In this document: positions 16,821 to 24,558 of the stretch, piece after piece
Numbering within the stretch: position 1 is the first letter of the stretch
Layout: every line of letters begins with the position of its first letter
Assembly: GCA_000421045.1 (NCBI GenBank)
Contig: ATWC01000027.1
Location: 1 to 44,833, forward strand
Direction of reading: 5' to 3'
Length of the DNA: 44,833 nucleotides
Source of the DNA: Lachnospiraceae bacterium NK4A179
GTDB taxonomy: Bacteria; Bacillota; Clostridia; Lachnospirales; Lachnospiraceae
The notes under the pieces: model-generated
Databases searched by the model: none
What the model saw: the letters and a program-made list of their open reading frames with translations, nothing else
Told to the model about the DNA's origin: nothing
Position numbers and translations under genes: made by a program

Positions 16821-16891
16821 AGGGGCATAGTTAAACGGTTTAACATCGGTCTCCAAAACCGTCGAAGAGGGTTCGACTCCTTCTGCCCCTG
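16821..16891 (+). tRNA. tRNA-Trp (anticodon CCA)
   Basis: A complete cloverleaf is seen. The acceptor stem is AGGGGCA with TGCCCCT, the D-arm GTTA/TAAC, and the anticodon stem CGGT/ACCG holds loop CTCCAAA, so the anticodon is CCA (Trp). The T-arm GAGGG/CCTTC encloses TTCGACT. The discriminator is G73, as expected for tRNA-Trp. The 3' CCA is not encoded, so it must be added by CCA transferase. Bases 27 and 43 form a U-U mismatch. Confidence 0.96.
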
Positions 16892-16896
16892 CTTAT

Positions 16897-16932
16897 CCCG
16901 GAAGGCTTAAATAAAGCATTTCCGGGTTTTTT
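16897..16932 (+). terminator. Terminator of tRNA-Trp
   Basis: CCCGGAA-GGCTT pairs with AAAGC-ATTTCCGGG (small internal loop) and is followed by six T. It begins five bases past the mature tRNA end. Confidence 0.9.
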
Positions 16933-16944
16933 ATTTCTGAAGTC

Positions 16945-17000
16945 AGGGTCAAAATCCCCATTCAAGCAAGCCTGATCCGGATTTTGGGCCTTTGAACCCT
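16945..17000. repeat. Imperfect inverted repeat of unknown role
   Basis: AGGGTCAAAATCC at the left end faces GGATTTTG and TTTGAACCCT at the right end. Outer arms (AGGGT-CAAA with TTTGAACCCT) and inner arms (CAAAATCC with GGATTTTG) use overlapping bases, so two alternative hairpins are possible. It lies between the tRNA terminator and the end of the ABC-F gene. There is no T tract, so it is not an ordinary terminator. Confidence 0.5.
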
Positions 17001-17065
17001 AATATCATATTATAACCTCAACAGCCATCAAAAACAAACTTTCCGCTTCAGGCCCCGGGACTTGA

Positions 17066-18991
17066 TCATTCGTCCTGCAGGCTCTCCCATTCCTCCATAT
17101 AAGCAAGCTCGCTTTCCTCAATCTTAGAAAGTTCTTCCTGAAGTTCACCGAGTTTAATATAATCCGTTGCATTGGCAGGATCTGCTATCTGAGCCTCTAT
17201 CGAGGCCTTCTTTGCGTCATTCTCCTCCATGAGCTGTTCAAGACGTTCTATGCGGCGCTTTCTCTTAGCAAGTTCCTTACCGGGATTCTCGGTTTTCTTT
17301 TTGGGAACTTCCTGCTTTTCAGGGACATCCGCACTGCTTCTGTCCCCGTCTATCTTCCAGACCTCAGAGGCACTCTCAGTCTTTTCTTTACCGTATGTAC
17401 GTTCAAATTCCTCATAGTCAAACGGAAAGAATTCCACACCTTCCTTACCGAATATGATAAGCTTCTGAGCCACTTTCTTTACAAGGTATCTGTCATGCGT
17501 AACAAGAAGGAGTGTTCCTTCATAATCAAGGAGCATGTCCTCAAGCGCTTCCCTGCCCACTATATCCATATGATTGGTAGGCTCATCGAGAAGCAGGAAG
17601 TTAGGCCGCTTCTCAAATATCTTTGCGAGGGCAAGACGTACCTTCTCGCCTCCTGACAGGAGATTCACCTCTTTAAACACATCTTCTCCGGTAAACAGAA
17701 AGCCTCCGAGCATGTTCCTTGTCTCGGTTTCCGTGAGATATGGATACAGATCATGAAAATCATCCAGTACGCTCTTATTATTCTCATACTGCGCCATCTG
17801 CTGATCAAAGTATCCGGGTTCTACGTTATGTCCATAGCGGTACTTTCCCGAAAGAGGTTTAAGCCTTCCGGCTACGGTCTTAAGGAGTGTTGATTTCCCC
17901 AGACCATTGCCACCTATTATCGCAATCTTCTCGCCTTTCTTAACTGAAAAACTGATCTTTCCAAGCTGCCTGTCATAGCCAAAGCCAAGGCCGTCAGTAT
18001 CAAGCACATCGCCTCCGCTTTCGACAGCAGGTTTAGTGAGCGCATGAAAAGCATTGAGTTCCGGATCCTCCGGTGCCTCAATGATATCCATATGCTCTAT
18101 CTGTTTTAATTTGTTCTTTGCCATCGAGGCCTTGGTGGCCTTGTGGATGAATCTGTCGGCAACAGCCTGAAGACGTTCTATCTCCTTCTGCTGTGCGATA
18201 TATGCCTTCTGCTGCTGCTCCCTCTGTTCCTTCTTGCGTTTTGTATAATCGGAATAGTTTCCGACATAACGCGTCATCTTTTTATTCTCGATCTCGTAGA
18301 CAACTTCTGCTGTCCTGTCTAAGAAAAGTCTGTCATGCGAAACTATGATGACCGCACGCGGATACTCTCTCACATAGCCTTCCAGCCATGATATGGTTGA
18401 GATATCCAGATGGTTGGTAGGCTCGTCCAATATCAGTATATCCGGCTTTGATAGCAGCAGTTTGATGAATGCGATCTTGGTCCTCTGGCCTCCGGAAAAT
18501 TCAGAAAGAGGTCTGTTCTCATCCTCCTTCGAAAAACCGAAACGCGAAAAAACTAGTTCATAATCTTTATCCGACCTGTAGCCGCCCATATAGGTATATC
18601 TTTCCTCAAGAGCAGCAAACTCGGCAGCCTTCTTTTCATCGGGTGAACTGTCCATTTCAGCAATGAGCTCATCCATCCTCTGCTTCATTTTTATAACAGG
18701 AAGAAAAACCTTACGGATCTCATCGCCAAGGCAGGCATTTTCGTCCGAAAAAGTCATCTGTGAAAGCCATCCCATAGTAAGTCCGGGAGCTTTATCTATA
18801 TGCGGCTGTTCATTACCGTCTCTGTGATCGGGATCGATATCACCCGTAAGAAGTTTTAGAAATGTGGTCTTGCCGCAGCCGTTCCTTCCGACTATGGCAA
18901 TCTTCTCTGTATTTCTTACTTCAAAAGATATATCTCCTATGAGCTTTCTGTCGCCATAGGAGATATCTGTATTTCGTACACTTATAAGCAT
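17066..18991 (-). CDS. ABC-F family ATPase (ribosome-associated type)
   Basis: A 641-residue protein with two ABC ATPase domains and no membrane segments, which places it in the ABC-F family. Members act on ribosomes, in translation control or antibiotic protection, rather than transport. Domain 1 has Walker A GRNGCGKTT near residues 35-43, signature FSGGQRTK and Walker B ILILDEPTNHLD. Domain 2 has GGNGLGKST, LLSGGEKVR and FLLLDEPTNHMD. The linker between them (about 235-310) is charged and helical with an RKKEQREQQQK run. The C-terminal 90 residues form a predicted coiled coil, as in Uup/YdiF-type members. It starts 15 bases after the SecB-like gene. Resistance to a specific drug class cannot be inferred from sequence. 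Confidence 0.92.
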   Translation of the reverse strand: MLISVRNTDISYGDRKLIGDISFEVRNTEKIAIVGRNGCGKTTFLKLLTGDIDPDHRDGNEQPHIDKAPGLTMGWLSQMTFSDENACLGDEIRKVFLPVIKMKQRMDELIAEMDSSPDEKKAAEFAALEERYTYMGGYRSDKDYELVFSRFGFSKEDENRPLSEFSGGQRTKIAFIKLLLSKPDILILDEPTNHLDISTISWLEGYVREYPRAVIIVSHDRLFLDRTAEVVYEIENKKMTRYVGNYSDYTKRKKEQREQQQKAYIAQQKEIERLQAVADRFIHKATKASMAKNKLKQIEHMDIIEAPEDPELNAFHALTKPAVESGGDVLDTDGLGFGYDRQLGKISFSVKKGEKIAIIGGNGLGKSTLLKTVAGRLKPLSGKYRYGHNVEPGYFDQQMAQYENNKSVLDDFHDLYPYLTETETRNMLGGFLFTGEDVFKEVNLLSGGEKVRLALAKIFEKRPNFLLLDEPTNHMDIVGREALEDMLLDYEGTLLLVTHDRYLVKKVAQKLIIFGKEGVEFFPFDYEEFERTYGKEKTESASEVWKIDGDRSSADVPEKQEVPKKKTENPGKELAKRKRRIERLEQLMEENDAKKASIEAQIADPANATDYIKLGELQEELSKIEESELAYMEEWESLQDE

Positions 18992-19006
18992 ATTTCAAAT
19001 ATCATT

Positions 19007-19432
19007 TCAGATCTTTGTTGTATAGATTTCTGAATCAAGACTTTCCTGAGTATCCTTGTAAGCAAGTCTTACAGGGGGTACCGTAAGGCTCAGTCCAACG
19101 ATGGATGAAAGCATGCGGATCTTTTCCGCAACTCCTATCATGACTTCTCCGATATATTTCTTCTTGATAACCTCATCAAGGTTGTCAACGAATGTGCTGA
19201 CACTTACCGGTGTCATAGTCTCGATAGTAAGACCGATGACCTTCTTCTCCTCATCACTTGCCTCGTACTTAACCAGTACCATTGCAACAGTGGGTGATGC
19301 GGGATTCAGATTTACTGCTATCTGTGTCTTTACAGCAAGCTTCATCTGCTCGCCGGGCTTAGCCGCAAATGTATTGTTATAGTTGAATGATTTGATCCCT
19401 GTTGATCCGATCGATACCTGTATATCCTTCAT
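19007..19432 (-). CDS. Small conserved protein, SecB-like fold suggested
   Basis: A 141-residue soluble protein without signal peptide or membrane segment. The N-terminal two-thirds alternate as beta strands (FAAKPGEQMKLAVKTQIAVNL, TVAMVLVKYEA, KKVIGLTIETMTPVSV). A helix follows, then RMLSSIVGLSLTVPPVRLAYK, which resembles the SecB C-terminal pattern of a helix ending in a short strand with a double-Pro turn. SecB is a tetrameric export chaperone; SecB-like proteins also act as chaperones for antitoxins. The similarity is by eye only and could be spurious. ATG at 19432 follows AGGAGG. It lies between Mrp (96 bases upstream) and the ABC-F gene, with no toxin-antitoxin pair beside it. Confidence 0.6.
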   Translation of the reverse strand: MKDIQVSIGSTGIKSFNYNNTFAAKPGEQMKLAVKTQIAVNLNPASPTVAMVLVKYEASDEEKKVIGLTIETMTPVSVSTFVDNLDEVIKKKYIGEVMIGVAEKIRMLSSIVGLSLTVPPVRLAYKDTQESLDSEIYTTKI

Positions 19433-19528
19433 AGTTTCCTCCTGATCTCCTTATTATTGATTTATTTCACTAACTTCCCACACCGTGCAGCCTTGCCTGA
19501 CAGGTCGGGAAATTTTAGTTATAAATTC

Positions 19529-20362
19529 TTACATGCCTTCTATCATTGCTGCTACCTGTGCCGATGCATCTCCCGCATCGATCTCATCAGCCTTACCCTC
19601 ATCGCATAATGCGGCAAGCGCAGGGTTTACAGGCAGCCTTGCAGTCTTTTCCAGACCAAGCTCTGCAGCTGTTTCATCAAGTCTGCTGTGCCCAAAGATT
19701 TCGATCATCTTTCCGCAATCAGGGCACTTGTAATAAGACATATTTTCAACTAATCCAAGTACCGGTACATGCATCATCTCAGCCATCTTCACGGCCTTTT
19801 TGACTATCATACCGACAAGTTCCTGGGGTGATGTAACAATGATGATCCCTTCAACAGGAAGAGACTGCATTACCGTAAGGGCAACATCACCTGTTCCGGG
19901 CGGCATATCAACAAAAAGATAATCAAGATCGCCCCATGCAACATCGGTCCAGAACTGCTTGACCGCACCCGAAATGAGTGAGCCTCTCCAGAGCACCGGA
20001 TCTGTATCATTATCAAGCAGCAGATTGATGCTCATTACCTTCATGCCGCCCCTGCTCTCGCAGGGAAGCACATTGGTACCGTCAAAACCGGCCCTGTCTT
20101 TTATACCGAACATCCTCGGTATCGAAGGACCTGTTATATCAGCATCAAGTATGCCTGTCTTATATCCTCTCTTATTCATTTCACCTGCAAGCAAGCCTGT
20201 TACCATCGACTTGCCTACACCGCCCTTGCCACTTACTACGGCAATGACATGTTTGATATTTGATGCGCTGTTCTGGGGAGCCTTCTGGATACCGGGCCCC
20301 TTTCTGTCACCGCATCCGCTTTCTCCGCAGGATCCGCATTCTCCGCTGCAACCTTCTGCCAT
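19529..20362 (-). CDS. mrp: Mrp/NBP35-type P-loop ATPase (iron-sulfur cluster carrier)
   Basis: A 277-residue member of the Mrp/ApbC/NBP35 family, which holds and delivers iron-sulfur clusters. The first 20 residues contain a Cys-rich stretch (Cys5, Cys9, Cys12, Cys17), like the NBP35 ferredoxin-like leader. The deviant Walker A is GKGGVGKSMV near residues 45-54, followed by LDADITGPSIP and VDMPPGTGDV. A CPDCGK pair (CxxC) near residue 215 is the usual cluster-bridging site. ATG at 20362 follows GGGAGGAAG. It is 14 bases behind the CheC-like gene. A role in supplying the NrdG and other Fe-S proteins is plausible but unproven. Confidence 0.92.
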   Translation of the reverse strand: MAEGCSGECGSCGESGCGDRKGPGIQKAPQNSASNIKHVIAVVSGKGGVGKSMVTGLLAGEMNKRGYKTGILDADITGPSIPRMFGIKDRAGFDGTNVLPCESRGGMKVMSINLLLDNDTDPVLWRGSLISGAVKQFWTDVAWGDLDYLFVDMPPGTGDVALTVMQSLPVEGIIIVTSPQELVGMIVKKAVKMAEMMHVPVLGLVENMSYYKCPDCGKMIEIFGHSRLDETAAELGLEKTARLPVNPALAALCDEGKADEIDAGDASAQVAAMIEGM

Positions 20363-20376
20363 AACTTCCTCCCTGA

Positions 20377-21042
20377 CTAAAATGGACTCTGTCCGTCATT
20401 CTGTTGTTTTTTTACTATGAACAGATCCGCTATCGCTTTCGCCAGTCTGAACGGATAAAGCTGGATCATCTGAGTTGCGATAAGATCATTCATCTTTACA
20501 TCAAAATTGATCTGTACAAAGCGGTCATCGTTCTTAAATGAGTCATCAACAAACTTTCCCGCTTCCATCCGGATCGTAGTCGGTGTTGATATATCTACCA
20601 TCTTGCTGAGCATCATGCCCATTGCCGTTGCCGCAGACCCCATCATCTGATTCATGGATTCGCTCACCGCGCTCAGATGCAGATCAGATATATCCTGAAG
20701 ATAGAACATTCCGTGACCGTCACCGCCCATCATCAGGTCTGTCAGTATCTTCACATCGTCTTCTTTAAGAAAAAGAACCGAGAAACCGTCCAAACCCTTG
20801 ACATAATCCACTCTGGTGATGATATACTCCTCAAGATCGTCTCTGACCACATCGCCTTTGTTCTTGATCTCAACATCGGGCGTGGAGATATCTATATCAC
20901 CGTGAGTGAGCACAGAAAGAGCTGTCATCGCATTGCCAAGCGTGATATTGGCAACCTCACCTATAGCGGAAAGCTCCATCTCATTAAAACCGGCTTTATC
21001 TGCTTTTTCATTTGCTGCTTTTGCAGCTGCCGAATTATCCAT
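20377..21042 (-). CDS. CheC-like protein (CheY-P phosphatase / FliY N-terminal family)
   Basis: A 221-residue protein with the CheC double repeat. The two active-site-like helices are MELSAIGEVANITLGNAMTALSVL (residues about 22-45, in shorter form E-x3-N) and HLSAVSESMNQMMGSAATAMGMML (about 123-146, E-x3-N). CheC, CheX and FliY remove phosphate from CheY-P in chemotaxis; a separate FliN-like C-terminal domain, as in FliY, is missing. No other chemotaxis genes are nearby; it heads an operon with mrp, the SecB-like gene and ABC-F. Cytosolic. The start is ATG at 21042 with a modest GAGGG site about 11 bases away. It has a strong promoter and a folded leader. Confidence 0.85.
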   Translation of the reverse strand: MDNSAAAKAANEKADKAGFNEMELSAIGEVANITLGNAMTALSVLTHGDIDISTPDVEIKNKGDVVRDDLEEYIITRVDYVKGLDGFSVLFLKEDDVKILTDLMMGGDGHGMFYLQDISDLHLSAVSESMNQMMGSAATAMGMMLSKMVDISTPTTIRMEAGKFVDDSFKNDDRFVQINFDVKMNDLIATQMIQLYPFRLAKAIADLFIVKKQQNDGQSPF

Positions 21043-21095
21043 CTACAAACGCCCTCTGTAAGAATAATGATACGGGTAAAGCCTCATGCACATGC

Positions 21096-21119
21096 CTGCG
21101 CATGGTTTCCCATGCACAG
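21096..21119 (-). promoter_or_regulatory. Stable GAAA-tetraloop hairpin in the leader of the CheC-like gene
   Basis: On the minus strand CTGTGCATGG pairs with CCATGCGCAG (10 bp, one U-G wobble) around a GAAA tetraloop. It lies about 10 bases into an 86-base leader. The rest of the leader does not match the c-di-GMP riboswitch core (no GGCAAACC or ACGCAAAGCC), so the role is unknown. Confidence 0.5.
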
Positions 21120-21134
21120 ACAATACGTGCGTGC

Positions 21135-21163
21135 ATTATAGCATTTTACGGCAGTCTTTGCAA
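21135..21163 (-). promoter_or_regulatory. Promoter of the CheC-like gene operon
   Basis: TTGCAA (21163-21158), a 17-base spacer and TGC-TATAAT (21140-21135) form a strong SigA promoter with an extended -10 element. It starts immediately behind the stop codon of the desulfoferrodoxin gene, so the CheC-like operon can be transcribed independently. Confidence 0.75.
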
Positions 21164-21165
21164 AA

Positions 21166-21540
21166 TCACAGCTCTGCCTTCCAGAGACCGTGAAGATTGC
21201 AATACTCATAAACCGCAACAGGCTTCTCGCCCGGTGCCACAAGGAAATCCGCCTCAGGCTTCTCACCCGGATTCAGGCGATGAAGCTGGTATGAGCGATC
21301 CGTCTCAAGAACTATAAACATTATATAGTGCTCCTCCATCATAGGATGCTCTACGCTGCCCACTGCTGCATGGACCTTGTTGCCATCGACGCTTACAACC
21401 GGAACATGCTTTTCAAATGCGCCATCCGACTCTCCCGCCTTAAGCTCTGTCATAGCCTCACCACAGCAGATAGTAGGTGCCGGTGTATCTTTCTCGATGA
21501 TAAGAACTTTTCCGCACTTCATGCACTTCATAAATTTCAT
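21166..21540 (-). CDS. dfx: Desulfoferrodoxin (superoxide reductase), class I
   Basis: A 124-residue superoxide reductase, which reduces superoxide to peroxide in anaerobes without making oxygen. The N-terminal desulforedoxin domain has Cys6, Cys9, Cys25 and Cys26, the full C-x2-C-x15-CC set for centre I, so it is the class I form. The catalytic centre II is built from Glu-Lys-His in FEKHVPVV near residues 42-49, HPM-EEHYI near 65-71, and the Cys and His of EYCNLHGLWK near 112-121. ATG at 21540 follows AGGAGGT. It is divergent from the oxygen-sensitive nrdD; protection of glycyl-radical and Fe-S enzymes fits that context. Confidence 0.95.
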   Translation of the reverse strand: MKFMKCMKCGKVLIIEKDTPAPTICCGEAMTELKAGESDGAFEKHVPVVSVDGNKVHAAVGSVEHPMMEEHYIMFIVLETDRSYQLHRLNPGEKPEADFLVAPGEKPVAVYEYCNLHGLWKAEL

Positions 21541-21733
21541 TGCAGATACCTCCTCTTTTAGTTGATCTCGGATCTAAATTATGATCTCCGGTCATTTTAT
21601 CACATCACAATATTATAAGATACCGATACCCTTTAAGGCGGGATATAACAGATTTACGTAAGGATCCGATAAGCGACAAATGCAGCAAAAAGCACCTTGA
21701 AAATACGGCATATAGGTGGTATGATTACCTCCG

Positions 21734-21791
21734 CCACAAGATATTGTGGTCACGATATCAATTTTCCACAGAATACTGCAATATATTGCTG
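21734..21791 (+). promoter_or_regulatory. Pair of NrdR boxes upstream of nrdD
   Basis: Two palindromes resemble the NrdR consensus (core CwAtATaTwG). CCACAAGATATTGTGG at 21734-21749 matches 13 of 16 positions. CTGCAATATATTGCTG at 21776-21791 has a perfect core. Centres are 42 bases apart, four helical turns, so two NrdR units could sit on one DNA face. NrdR is the ATP/dATP-sensing repressor of ribonucleotide reductase genes. A TATAAA at 21809-21814, 17 bases from TTGCTG, resembles a promoter but would start inside the ribosome site, so the real start may lie upstream. Confidence 0.8.
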
Positions 21792-21830
21792 TAAAATATT
21801 GGACTAAATATAAATAAAAGGAGCTGCACA

Positions 21831-24002
21831 ATGAACATCATCAAAAGAAGCGGTAAGGAAGTAAAATTCAATGCCGAAAAGATCCTGAATGCCATAAGAA
21901 AGGCCAACAAGGAGGTATCCGAAGAAAAGCGTCTTTCCGAGGACGAGATGCGCGCCATCACTGACAAGGTGACCGCAAACTGCAAGAACCTCACCAGAGC
22001 GGCCAGCGTTGAGGAGATACAGGATATGGTAGAGGACGGCCTTATGGGTTCCGGCCATCATCAGGTTGCAAGAAAATACATAACCTACCGTTTCCAGCAT
22101 CAGCTTGTCCGTCAGTCCAACACCACCGACGAGCAGATCATGAGCCTTATTGAATGCAGCAACGAAGAGGTAAAGCAGGAAAACTCCAACAAAAATCCTA
22201 CCGTTAACAGCGTACAGCGTGACTATATGGCAGGAGAAGTTTCAAAGGATATCACCAGAAGATTTCTGCTTCCCAAAGATATCGTCGAAGCTCATGAATC
22301 CGGAATCATCCATTTCCATGATGCCGACTACTTTGCGCAGCATATGCATAACTGCTGCCTCGTCAACCTTGAGGACATGCTCCAGAATGGCACTGTCATA
22401 AGCGAGACGATGATAGAGAAACCCAAGAGCTTCTCCACCGCATGCAATATCGCAACACAGTCGATCGCACAGATTGCCAGCTCACAGTACGGCGGACAGA
22501 GCATCACGCTCTCTCACCTCGTACCTTTTGTTGATGTGAGCAGACAGAAATTCAGGAAGGAAGTCCGTGAAGAGTTCGAAGCTTCAGGCATCGATGCATC
22601 CGAAACACAGATCAATGATATCGCCGAGATGAGAGTCCGTTCGGAAATTGAACGAGGCGTTCAGGTTATACAGTATCAGGTCATCACACTTATGACCACA
22701 AACGGGCAGGCGCCTTTCATAACGGTATTCATGTACCTTGATGAAGTTCCCGAAGGAAGGCTTCGCGATGACCTTGCAATGGTCATAGAGGAAATGCTCA
22801 AACAGCGGATACTCGGCGTAAAGAACGAAAAGGGTGTCTATATCACACCTGCATTCCCCAAGCTTATCTATGTTCTCGATGAGGACAATATACATGAAGA
22901 CAGCAAGTATTATTATCTTACAGAGCTTGCCGCAAAGTGCACCGCAAAGAGGATGGTTCCCGACTATATTTCCGCAAAGAAGATGAAGGAATACAAGAAC
23001 GGCGATGTATATCCCTGCATGGGATGCAGAAGCTTCCTCACTCCGGATACGGAAGGTCTTGGCAATGACGGAAAGCACAAATACTACGGACGTTTCAATC
23101 AGGGTGTCGTAACGCTCAACCTTGTTGACGTGGCCTGCTCTTCCGGAAAAGATGAAAAGAAATTCTGGGATCTGATGGAGGAAAGGACTGAACTGTGCAA
23201 ACGCGCTCTTATGTGCAGACATGAAAGACTTCTCGGAACTCCTTCTGATGTAGCTCCTATTCTCTGGCAGTTCGGAGCACTTGCAAGACTAAAGAAGGGC
23301 GAGACCATAGACAGGCTCCTTTTCAACAACTATTCAACGATATCACTCGGCTATGCAGGTCTGTGCGAATGCACAAGATTCATGAAGGGTGTTTCACACA
23401 CAGATCCGGATGGCAAGGAGTTTGCGCTTAGTGTAATGAAGTACTTAAATGACAAGTGCGCAAAGTGGAGAAAAGAGACAAATATCTCCTTCTCTCTCTA
23501 TGGAACTCCGCTTGAGTCCACGACATACAAGTTTGCAAAATGCCTGCAGAAGCGCTTTGGCATCATTGAGGGTGTTACCGATAAGAACTACATCACAAAC
23601 AGCTATCATGTACATGTTACCGAAAAAATAGATGCTTTCACGAAGCTCAAGTTCGAATCCGAATTTCAGGCGCTTTCACCCGGAGGCGCTATCAGCTACG
23701 TTGAAGTTCCGAACATGATGAACAACATCGAAGCCGTTCTTTCCGTAATGTCATATATCTATGACAACATCATGTACGCAGAGCTCAACACGAAATCCGA
23801 CTATTGCCAGAAGTGCGGCTACAGCGGAGAGATACAGATCGTAACTGATGAAGAAGGCAAGCTTATATGGGAATGCCCCGAATGCGGCAATCATGATCAG
23901 GACACAATGAACGTTGCAAGACGTACCTGCGGATATATCGGAACGCAGTTCTGGAACCAGGGACGCACCCAGGAGATCAAAGAAAGAGTTTTGCACCTGT
24001 AA
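21831..24002 (+). CDS. nrdD: Anaerobic ribonucleoside-triphosphate reductase
   Basis: The class III reductase that makes dNTPs from NTPs under anaerobic conditions using a glycyl radical. Residues 1-95 form an ATP-cone, the allosteric activity domain. The catalytic barrel follows. A four-Cys zinc site is seen near the C-terminus (CQKCGYSG and CPECG). The glycyl-radical loop RRTCGYIGTQFWNQGR ends the protein, with the radical Gly near residue 703. The length of 723 is normal. ATG at 21831 follows AAAGGAG. nrdG begins 10 bases after the stop, and both sit behind the paired NrdR boxes, so repression by dATP-loaded NrdR is expected. Confidence 0.97.
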   Translation: MNIIKRSGKEVKFNAEKILNAIRKANKEVSEEKRLSEDEMRAITDKVTANCKNLTRAASVEEIQDMVEDGLMGSGHHQVARKYITYRFQHQLVRQSNTTDEQIMSLIECSNEEVKQENSNKNPTVNSVQRDYMAGEVSKDITRRFLLPKDIVEAHESGIIHFHDADYFAQHMHNCCLVNLEDMLQNGTVISETMIEKPKSFSTACNIATQSIAQIASSQYGGQSITLSHLVPFVDVSRQKFRKEVREEFEASGIDASETQINDIAEMRVRSEIERGVQVIQYQVITLMTTNGQAPFITVFMYLDEVPEGRLRDDLAMVIEEMLKQRILGVKNEKGVYITPAFPKLIYVLDEDNIHEDSKYYYLTELAAKCTAKRMVPDYISAKKMKEYKNGDVYPCMGCRSFLTPDTEGLGNDGKHKYYGRFNQGVVTLNLVDVACSSGKDEKKFWDLMEERTELCKRALMCRHERLLGTPSDVAPILWQFGALARLKKGETIDRLLFNNYSTISLGYAGLCECTRFMKGVSHTDPDGKEFALSVMKYLNDKCAKWRKETNISFSLYGTPLESTTYKFAKCLQKRFGIIEGVTDKNYITNSYHVHVTEKIDAFTKLKFESEFQALSPGGAISYVEVPNMMNNIEAVLSVMSYIYDNIMYAELNTKSDYCQKCGYSGEIQIVTDEEGKLIWECPECGNHDQDTMNVARRTCGYIGTQFWNQGRTQEIKERVLHL

Positions 24003-24012
24003 GAGGTCATCT

Positions 24013-24540
24013 ATGAAATATGCTGCTATTAAATATACCGATATAGCAAACGGTCCCGGGGTACGGACAAGTCTGTTCGTGAGCGGATGCACTCATCACT
24101 GCAAAGAGTGTTTCAACCCCGAGACCTGGGATTTTGCATACGGTAATGATTTTACAAAAGAAGTCGAAGATGCGATAATAGAATCACTGAAGCCCGCATA
24201 CATAAAGGGTGTGACTGTACTCGGCGGTGAGCCGATGGAGCCTGCAAATCAGCAGGCACTTCTCCCCTTTTATGAACGTGTGAGGGCCGAGGTCCCCGGA
24301 AAAAGCATCTGGATCTACTCAGGATATACTTTTGAAGAACTGACTGATACCGGATACAAACGCGCACATACCGACATTACCGATAAGATACTTTCTTTGG
24401 CAGATGTACTTGTCGACGGAGAGTTTAAGATAGAGCTAAAGAACATACGCCTGCGCTTCAGGGGATCCGAAAACCAGAGGATCATCGACCTTCCGGCTAC
24501 ATTAAAGAATGGTGAGATCGTGATCTCTGAATACTCATAA
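24013..24540 (+). CDS. nrdG: Anaerobic ribonucleotide reductase activating enzyme (radical SAM)
   Basis: A 175-residue radical-SAM activase that installs the glycyl radical on NrdD. The [4Fe-4S]-binding motif is GCTHHCKEC near residues 25-33 (C-x3-C-x2-C). GGEPMEPAN near 71-79 is the SAM-binding segment. The open frame extends upstream inside nrdD, but the true start is ATG at 24013 (MKYAAIKYTDIANGPGVR), which has the family N-terminus and lies 10 bases past the nrdD stop with an AGAGGT site. It is cotranscribed with nrdD. Confidence 0.96.
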   Translation: MKYAAIKYTDIANGPGVRTSLFVSGCTHHCKECFNPETWDFAYGNDFTKEVEDAIIESLKPAYIKGVTVLGGEPMEPANQQALLPFYERVRAEVPGKSIWIYSGYTFEELTDTGYKRAHTDITDKILSLADVLVDGEFKIELKNIRLRFRGSENQRIIDLPATLKNGEIVISEYS

Positions 24541-24558
24541 AACAGGGAGCACAGCGTT

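Noticed and set aside
21043-21128. c-di-GMP (GEMM) riboswitch before the CheC-like gene
   Set aside because: A GAAA-loop hairpin is present, but the conserved core elements GGCAAACC and ACGCAAAGCC are absent.
22584-23222. 212-residue minus-strand open frame inside nrdD
   Set aside because: nrdD is unmistakable over the whole stretch, and the antisense frame has no recognisable domain.
23914-24012. N-terminal extension of nrdG
   Set aside because: It overlaps nrdD in another frame; ATG at 24013 starts the conserved domain right after the nrdD stop.
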